A DNA stretch of 12,660 nucleotides, from assembly GCA_947474415.1 (NCBI GenBank), contig CANJKD010000013.1, positions 1 through 12,660 on the forward strand, in the 5' to 3' direction. Below, piece after piece: positions 5,462 through 12,660 of this stretch; positions within the stretch are counted from its first letter, which is position 1, and each line of letters begins with the position of its first letter. The translations under genes and the position numbers were made by a program. The notes under the pieces are model-generated. The model was given only the letters and a program-made list of their open reading frames with translations. It did not search any database and was not told the DNA's origin. The DNA comes from Burkholderiales bacterium. Its GTDB lineage: Bacteria > Pseudomonadota > Gammaproteobacteria > Burkholderiales > Burkholderiaceae_C.

Positions 5462-8400
5462 TTGGCACATGACATGGGCAGCGCAGACGCCGCCAAGGGA
5501 ACCTCCGTGCTGGCCTTCGGCGCGTTCCGGCTCGACCCCGCGAACGCCTTGCTGACCGAGGGCGCACGGGCGCTGGAGCTGGCGCCAAAGGCCTTTGCAG
5601 TGCTCTGCCACCTCGCGGCGCGGCCGGGCCTGCTGGTCACGAAAGACCAGTTGCTGGATGCGGTGTGGGGCCGGCGCTTCGTCAGCGAATCGGTGCTGAA
5701 GACCGCCGTCAACGCGATCCGCAGCGCGCTGGGCGATGACCCGCGCCAGTCGCGTTTCGTCGAGACCGTGGCGCGGCGTGGCTACCGCTTCGTGGGCTTG
5801 CCGCCGGCCGATGCGGGCGCCATCGCGCCAGTGTCAACCGCCGCAGCCGGGTTGGTCGACGCACCGCCTGCACCCTCTGCACCGCCCTTGATAGGCCGCG
5901 CGACCGACAGCGCACAACTGTCTGCATGGCTGGCCGCAGCCGCGGCCGGGCAGCGCCAGGTGGTGCTGGTCGGTGGCGAGGCCGGCATCGGCAAGAGCAG
6001 CCTGATCCGCCGGCTGGCGGACGACGCGCAGGCGCGCGGCATGTCGGTGGCGACCGGCCAATGCGTGGAGCAGGCCAGCGGCGGCGAGCCTTACCTGCCG
6101 ATCCTCGATGCGTTGGCGGAACTGGCGCGCGGCCCGTCCGGCGCGGTGTGGCTGGCGGCCTTGCGGCAGGCCGCTCCGACCTGGCTCGCGCAACTGCCGT
6201 GGCTGGTTCCCGAGGCCGACCAGGCCCGACTGCGCAGCGAGCTGGCCGGCGCTGCGCAAGACCGCATGCTGCGCGAATTCGGCGCGCTGCTCGACACCGC
6301 CACGCCCGCGCAGCCGCTCCTGCTGGTGATCGAAGACCTGCACTGGAGCGACCACGCCACCGTGAGCCTGCTCGACTACCTGGCGCGCCGCCGCGGCCCG
6401 GCACGCTGGATGCTGGTGGTGAGCTTCCGCCCCACCGACCTGGCCGTGAACGGCCACCCGATGCAGGCGCTGCGGCACGAACTGCGGCTCCACAAGCTGT
6501 GCCGCGAGCTGGTGCTGGAACCGTTCAGCGAGTTTGAGGTCGATGCCTACCTGCAGCTCCGGCTGGGCGGCCGCCCGGTGCCGCAACACGAGGCGCTGGC
6601 GCGCGCGCTGCATGCCCACACCGAAGGCCTCCCGCTGTTCCTGGCCAACGTGATCGACGACATCGAGAGCCTCGGCGCGCTGGCCTCGGACGCCGCCGCC
6701 TGGGTCGACCCGGCCTCCGCGCTGGCCCGGCTGCAGCTTCCCGACACGGTGGTTGGCATCATCGAGCGCCAGATCAGCCGCCTGCCCGGCGAGTTGCGCG
6801 ACCTGCTCGAATCCGCCAGCGTGGTCGGGCTGGAGTTCAGCCACTCGCTGCTCGCGCAAGTGCTCGGCCTTGAGCCGGATGCGCTGCGCGTCCGCTGCGA
6901 GAGCCTGGCGCGGCGTGGCGAATGGCTGCGCAGCGCCGGCATGTCGGCCTTGCCCGACGGCTCGATCGGCACACGCCACGCGTTTCGTCACGCCTTGTAC
7001 CGGCGCGTGTTCTACGAACGCTGTGCGCCGGGCCGGCGGCTGCAATTGCACCTGCGTGCGGCCGAGGCGCTGCAGGCGATCTTCGGCACGCACGGCGAAC
7101 GCATTGCCAACGAATTGGCGCACCACTTCGAAGGCGCACGCGACACCGCCGCCGCGTCGGGCATGCAACTGGCCACGGCCACGCACGACGCGGCCATCTG
7201 GCGCCTGCGCGCGGCGCGTGCCGCCGTGGCCGTGCACGCGCCGCTGGATGCGCTGGCGCACTTCGCATTGGCCGAGCGCGCCAGCATGGCGGCTGCCGAG
7301 TGGGTCGCGGTGCTGGGCGAATGCGCCGCGCTGCAGCAGCAACTCGGCGACGGCACACGCGCGCTCGCGCTCGCTGCCGAAGCCGTGCAGGCCGCCCGTT
7401 CACTCGAGGAGCCGGCGCTGCTGCAAGACGCCTTGCTGGAGCGCGCGCGCCTCACCGAAGAGAACGATCGCCACGAAGAAGCGATCACCTGCATCGACGA
7501 ATTGCTCGCCATCGTGCCGCCGCTCAGCGCGGAAAAGCAGGCCCAGGCGCTGATCACCAAGTCGGATGCGCTGGGCGGTCTGGGCCGGCTGCGGGAAGCC
7601 GATGCCGTGGCGCAGGCGGCCCTCGACGGCCTGCCCGCCGATGCGGCCGTGGCCCGTGCACGGCACTTCGCGAACCGTGTCACGGCGCACCATCGGCGCG
7701 GTGAATTCGAGACCGGCCTGCAGGTCAGCGAGGTCGGCCTGCGCCACTGCGAAGACAGCGGCAACCCCGGCGGGGCGGCTTCGATGGTGACGGCGCGCGG
7801 CGTCTTCCTGACCGCGCTGGGCCGCGTCGCCGAGGCGGAAGCCGCGTTGCTCGATGCGCTTGAAAGATCACGGGCGCTGCACGATGTGCCAGGCCAGCGC
7901 GGCGCCGTGTTGAACCTTGTCAAGCTGCGGACCGACCGCGGCGACGCCGAGGGCTCGCTGACCTTGCTCAGGGAAGGCTGGGCGCTGTCGCCCGGCTTCG
8001 AGAGCCCGATGACCGAGTGCGCGTTCCTGAGCGGCTTCTTCTACTGCAACTACTTGCGCGGCGACCTGGGCGCGGCGCTGCACGATGCGTCTCGCGTGCT
8101 CGAAAGCGCGGCCGGGCTCAGCTCGATCCGCTGGCGTGTGATGTCGCTGGTGCTCGTGTCTGACCTGTACATCCACCTCGGCGACACCGGCTTCGCCCGC
8201 AAACTGATCGACGAAGCGATGGCGCAGACGCAGGGCGGCGACGCTCACCATGTGTGGCTGCAGCCCGCAACCCACCGCGCCTGGCTCGATGTGCTGGGTG
8301 GCGAGGCTGCGCGGGCGCTTGACAGCCTGGATGCCGTGCGCCACTCCGGCGAAACGATCCAGCCCGAGCTTCTGGCCACCATGGCGCGCGTCCGGGCCCA

Positions 8401-8776
8401 GGCGCAACTGGCGCTCGGCGCACCGCAAGCCGCGCTGCAGACCCTGGCGGCATTCGAAAGCGCGCCGACCCAGGAAGCCTGGGCGTTGATGCTCGCGCTG
8501 CGCCTGCAGGCCCAGGTGCAGACGAACGCCGTGGTCGCGGCCGATCTGGAACGCGCTGCGGCCGAGCTGTCCGACAGCCGACTGCCGTCGTTGGAGAGCC
8601 TGGTGCTGCGGCAGGCGCTGGTGGAAGCACTGGGCGCGATGGGCCGGCGCGAAGATGCTGCGGTGCAAGCGGACTGGCTCGCGTCGCATCAAGGCCGGTT
8701 GATGGCATCGTTGGCGTCCGAGCCCGACCGCATGGCGCAGTTCGCGCGCACGTGGAACATGCAGGCAACTGAGTGA
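5462..8776 (+). CDS. Large regulator: OmpR-type winged helix, STAND/AAA ATPase, TPR-like C-terminus
   Basis: This is a 1104-aa cytoplasmic one-component regulator. Residues 16-112 are a Trans_reg_C winged helix: FGAFRLDPANALL, LAPKAFAVLCHLA, a recognition helix around SESVLKTAVNAIRSALGDD, then VARRGYRFVG. An AAA_16/STAND ATPase spans about 144-340, with Walker A GGEAGIGKSS near 171-180 and Walker B LLLVIEDLHWSD near 286-297. The later half, roughly 580-1090, is Ala/Leu-rich paired helices like TPR repeats. In relatives such as MalT the ATPase and repeat domains act as a signal-gated switch, but here the DNA-binding part is N-terminal. No membrane segment is visible, unlike CadC. The start is unsettled: AGGAG at 5452-5456 best fits TTG 5462, while GTG 5441 and ATG 5474 are in-frame alternatives. 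Its divergent position suggests that it controls the genes at 3676-5328. Confidence 0.87.
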   Translation: MAHDMGSADAAKGTSVLAFGAFRLDPANALLTEGARALELAPKAFAVLCHLAARPGLLVTKDQLLDAVWGRRFVSESVLKTAVNAIRSALGDDPRQSRFVETVARRGYRFVGLPPADAGAIAPVSTAAAGLVDAPPAPSAPPLIGRATDSAQLSAWLAAAAAGQRQVVLVGGEAGIGKSSLIRRLADDAQARGMSVATGQCVEQASGGEPYLPILDALAELARGPSGAVWLAALRQAAPTWLAQLPWLVPEADQARLRSELAGAAQDRMLREFGALLDTATPAQPLLLVIEDLHWSDHATVSLLDYLARRRGPARWMLVVSFRPTDLAVNGHPMQALRHELRLHKLCRELVLEPFSEFEVDAYLQLRLGGRPVPQHEALARALHAHTEGLPLFLANVIDDIESLGALASDAAAWVDPASALARLQLPDTVVGIIERQISRLPGELRDLLESASVVGLEFSHSLLAQVLGLEPDALRVRCESLARRGEWLRSAGMSALPDGSIGTRHAFRHALYRRVFYERCAPGRRLQLHLRAAEALQAIFGTHGERIANELAHHFEGARDTAAASGMQLATATHDAAIWRLRAARAAVAVHAPLDALAHFALAERASMAAAEWVAVLGECAALQQQLGDGTRALALAAEAVQAARSLEEPALLQDALLERARLTEENDRHEEAITCIDELLAIVPPLSAEKQAQALITKSDALGGLGRLREADAVAQAALDGLPADAAVARARHFANRVTAHHRRGEFETGLQVSEVGLRHCEDSGNPGGAASMVTARGVFLTALGRVAEAEAALLDALERSRALHDVPGQRGAVLNLVKLRTDRGDAEGSLTLLREGWALSPGFESPMTECAFLSGFFYCNYLRGDLGAALHDASRVLESAAGLSSIRWRVMSLVLVSDLYIHLGDTGFARKLIDEAMAQTQGGDAHHVWLQPATHRAWLDVLGGEAARALDSLDAVRHSGETIQPELLATMARVRAQAQLALGAPQAALQTLAAFESAPTQEAWALMLALRLQAQVQTNAVVAADLERAAAELSDSRLPSLESLVLRQALVEALGAMGRREDAAVQADWLASHQGRLMASLASEPDRMAQFARTWNMQATE

Positions 8777-8838
8777 CACGCCTGCGAGCTGATGGAAGTC
8801 AGTTCTGTTTTCCTGCGCGCTCGACACAGCCCCCGTGC

Positions 8839-8855
8839 TACACTGATTCAGTGTA
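8839..8855. promoter_or_regulatory. Perfect 17-bp palindrome, candidate antitoxin operator
   Basis: TACACTGA and TCAGTGTA flank a single central T. The site ends 17 bp before the antitoxin ATG and just before its AAGGAG ribosome site (8861-8866). Toxin-antitoxin operons of this class are typically autoregulated by the antitoxin through such palindromes, and ribbon-helix-helix dimers suit this geometry. TGTAAT at 8852-8857 could be a -10, but no good -35 is visible. Confidence 0.65.
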
Positions 8856-8872
8856 ATGACAAGGAGCACACC

Positions 8873-9115
8873 ATGGCCAACATGACGATTGCCATTGACG
8901 ACCAATTGCTGCGCGCGGCGCGCATCAAGGCAGTGCAGCAAGGCACCAGCGTCAACGAAGTCTGCCGCCAGGCGATCGAAGCCTTCGCGCAGGGCGCGGG
9001 CGATGCCGACGCGCGGCTGACGCGCATCAAGGCGCTGGCGAAGAAGGTGCGCGTGACGCACGAGCCGCTGTGGCCGGGCCGCGAAGCGCTGTATTCCGAC
9101 GCGGGCGTGCGCTGA
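8873..9115 (+). CDS. VapB-like antitoxin, ribbon-helix-helix type
   Basis: This 80-aa protein probably neutralises the PIN-domain toxin encoded 10 bp downstream. Residues 4-40 have the ribbon-helix-helix pattern: a strand (MTIAIDD), helix 1 (QLLRAARIKAVQQG), a TSVN turn, and helix 2 (EVCRQAIEAFAQ). The strand supplies DNA contacts in this fold. The C-terminal part, from about residue 45, is basic and then aromatic (HEPLWPGREALYSDAGVR), which fits an extended toxin-wrapping tail. AAGGAG lies six bases before the ATG at 8873; an upstream in-frame ATG at 8792 would read through the palindrome and is rejected. It should repress its own operon at the palindrome 8839-8855. The VapB label is by partner and fold, not a specific subfamily. 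Confidence 0.82.
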   Translation: MANMTIAIDDQLLRAARIKAVQQGTSVNEVCRQAIEAFAQGAGDADARLTRIKALAKKVRVTHEPLWPGREALYSDAGVR

Positions 9116-9125
9116 GCTTGGCAGC

Positions 9126-9578
9126 ATGAGCTTCTTCTTCGACACCAACGTGCTGGTGTATGTGTTCGACCGCGCCGAGTCGGTCAAGCAAGCCGTCGCG
9201 CAAGACCTCGTCACCGCCCACATGACGGCCCGCAACATGGTGCTGAGCACGCAGGTGCTGCAGGAGTTGTACGTCACGCTGACGCGCAAGAAGCAGCTCG
9301 GCGCGGCCGACGCGCTGGAGGTGGTGACAACCTTCGCCCAGGAACGCATCGTGCCGGCCAGTGCCGACCTGGTGCTGCGCGGCCTGGCATTGAGCCAGCA
9401 GCGCCAGCTCTCGGCCTGGGACGCGCTGATCGTTCAAGCCGCCTTGCAGGCCGGCTGCACCACGCTGTATTCGGAAGACTTCCAGACCGGCGCGCGCTTC
9501 GACGACCTGGTCGTCGTCAACCCGTTCGTGCTGCAGGCGCATGAGCCGGCGCCGAAGCCGCTGCGCAAGCCGCGCTGA
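9126..9578 (+). CDS. VapC-like PIN-domain ribonuclease toxin
   Basis: This 150-aa protein has the PIN fold of VapC-type toxins, which are Mg-dependent ribonucleases that cut tRNA or rRNA when freed from the antitoxin. The acidic residues expected at the active site are visible: D6 in FFFDTNVLVY, E47 in VLQELYV, D99 in SAWDALIVQAAL and D118 in YSEDFQTG. The set looks intact, so the toxin may be active. The C-terminal tail after residue 137 is rich in Pro, Lys and Arg. It begins 10 bp after the antitoxin stop, the usual pairing. It converges on fadH with only 21 bp between stops. The cleavage target cannot be told from sequence. Confidence 0.85.
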   Translation: MSFFFDTNVLVYVFDRAESVKQAVAQDLVTAHMTARNMVLSTQVLQELYVTLTRKKQLGAADALEVVTTFAQERIVPASADLVLRGLALSQQRQLSAWDALIVQAALQAGCTTLYSEDFQTGARFDDLVVVNPFVLQAHEPAPKPLRKPR

Positions 9579-9599
9579 GCCCCGGTCAAATCGCACGCG

Positions 9600-12020
<2,421 letters not shown>

Positions 12021-12152
12021 TCACGGCGCCAGGTGGCACGGTCGGCGTTGATGGGGAGCGTCCTTGCGGGGGTTTGGCGGCTCGGTCACGCAGCCCCGGC
12101 ACCGCTGGTGATGCGCACCGGGGCCACGCCCGCTGCGCAGTATGGCGCACCC

Positions 12153-12178
12153 GGCGTCGCAGGCTGCGCCTGCGCGCC
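12153..12178 (-). terminator. GC-rich hairpin after the HD-GYP gene
   Basis: CGCAGGC (12158-12164) and GCCTGCG (12168-12174) pair around TGC. GGCG (12153-12156) and CGCC (12175-12178) extend the stem, with one bulged T. It lies three bases past the HD-GYP stop in the direction of transcription. No U-run follows, so intrinsic termination is uncertain; it may protect the 3' end or aid a Rho-dependent stop. Confidence 0.4.
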
Positions 12179-12180
12179 GC

Positions 12181-12660
12181 TCAGGCGCAGACGGCGGCCA
12201 ACAGTTGGTCGGTCGCCAGCGGCAGGCGCGCGCTACCGGCACCGAGCGCGGCGACGATGCCGTAACCCGGTTGCGCCGTGTCGCGGGTCACGGGCTCGCT
12301 CAGCGAGGCGCCGTGCGCATCCGTCATCGCGGCCACCTGGGGGGTGTGGGCACTGGCGCCGCGGCGCACCACGACGCCCGTTTCGCCGGACGCCAGCTTG
12401 ACGAAACAGCCCGGCGGATACAGGCCGAATTCCTTGATCAGCGCGGCGGCCATCGGGTCGCCCGGGTACGCAGCGAACAGGCGGCGCGCGGCCACGTCGG
12501 CCGTCAGCGCTTCGCGGCTCTGGCGCGGGCTCAACTTGGCGGTGTACATGTCGCAGTGGTGCAGCAGCGCGGCCAGCGGCGTGACCTCGCGCCGGCCATC
12601 GGGGTAGCCGCTGCCGTCGCCGGCCTCGTGGTGCTGGGCCACGGCCTCCAGCCATTCGGC
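12181..12660 (-). CDS. HD-GYP domain protein, C-terminal part (start outside window)
   Basis: The last 159 codons of a larger gene enter from the right edge. The visible part begins in the second half of an HD-GYP domain: VAQHHEAGDGSGYPDGR gives the HHExxDGSGYP signature, then LAALLHHCDMYTAKLSPRQSREAL, in which the D of CDMYTAK is the expected conserved metal-site aspartate. HD-GYP proteins are known to degrade cyclic di-GMP and so influence motility and biofilm. The HD dyad itself would lie outside the window. After the domain, GLYPPGCFVKLASGETGVVVRRG is a common extension that may form a small beta domain, followed by a less conserved tail ending in LLAAVCA. The stop is at 12181-12183. The 161 bp to the next minus-strand gene hold a hairpin and no further gene. 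Confidence 0.88.
   Translation of the reverse strand, partial: AEWLEAVAQHHEAGDGSGYPDGRREVTPLAALLHHCDMYTAKLSPRQSREALTADVAARRLFAAYPGDPMAAALIKEFGLYPPGCFVKLASGETGVVVRRGASAHTPQVAAMTDAHGASLSEPVTRDTAQPGYGIVAALGAGSARLPLATDQLLAAVCA

Noticed and set aside
5834..7342. Minus-strand open frame of 502 codons opposite the ATPase regulator
   Set aside because: A shadow of the third-position GC bias; the plus strand carries intact Walker motifs and a continuous protein.
7868..9349. Minus-strand open frame of 493 codons spanning the end of the regulator, the antitoxin and part of the toxin
   Set aside because: It crosses three well-supported plus-strand features and the palindrome, and its product has no recognisable domain.
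9579..9599. Possible bidirectional terminator between the toxin and fadH
   Set aside because: The 21-bp gap shows no hairpin I could support.

Overview
The window looks like chromosomal DNA from a high-GC betaproteobacterium of the order Burkholderiales, of the Rubrivivax/Leptothrix/Ideonella kind. This rests on the strong G/C bias at third codon positions, dense packing on both strands, a PEP-CTERM exported protein, a FadH-type dienoyl-CoA reductase close to the E. coli enzyme, and an HD-GYP protein. The genus is an inference. There are no rRNA or tRNA genes, insertion sequences or CRISPR arrays.

Layout, left to right. (1) 1-904, minus strand: the first 301 codons of an unfamiliar protein with an HNH-like signature and a short in-frame tandem repeat; it runs off the left edge. 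(2) 905-1077: a divergent control region with two matching dyads of the form TGG(A/C)TCA-N5-TGA(T/G)CCA. (3) 1078-2461, plus strand: a WYL-type regulator followed by a DUF427 protein. (4) 2493-3617, minus strand: a periplasmic polyamine-binding protein of the PotF type, without its transporter. (5) 3676-5328, minus strand: a compact run of four small genes. In transcription order these are a 93-aa protein, a 46-aa lipoprotein-like peptide coupled to it by an ATGA overlap, a secreted 155-aa protein and a PEP-CTERM protein. (6) 5462-8776, plus strand: a divergent 1104-aa regulator made of an OmpR-type winged helix, a STAND/AAA ATPase and a TPR-like region. (7) 8873-9578, plus strand: a VapBC-like toxin-antitoxin pair with a perfect 17-bp palindrome upstream of the antitoxin. 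(8) 9600-12019, minus strand: fadH, preceded by and overlapping (GTGA) a shrunken PAP2-family gene. (9) 12181-12660, minus strand: the C-terminal part of an HD-GYP protein, cut by the right edge.

The best candidate for an undescribed unit is region 5 plus 6. A large ATP-dependent one-component regulator faces an operon-like run encoding mostly exported small proteins of unknown function, one of them carrying a surface-sorting tag. The intergenic space between them holds a dyad and a strong leader hairpin. The control region at 905-1077 is the clearest regulatory signal. FadH, PotF, VapBC, DUF427, WYL and HD-GYP are ordinary families. The PAP2 relative appears to have lost its middle and its last catalytic motif, but it keeps an open frame coupled to fadH.
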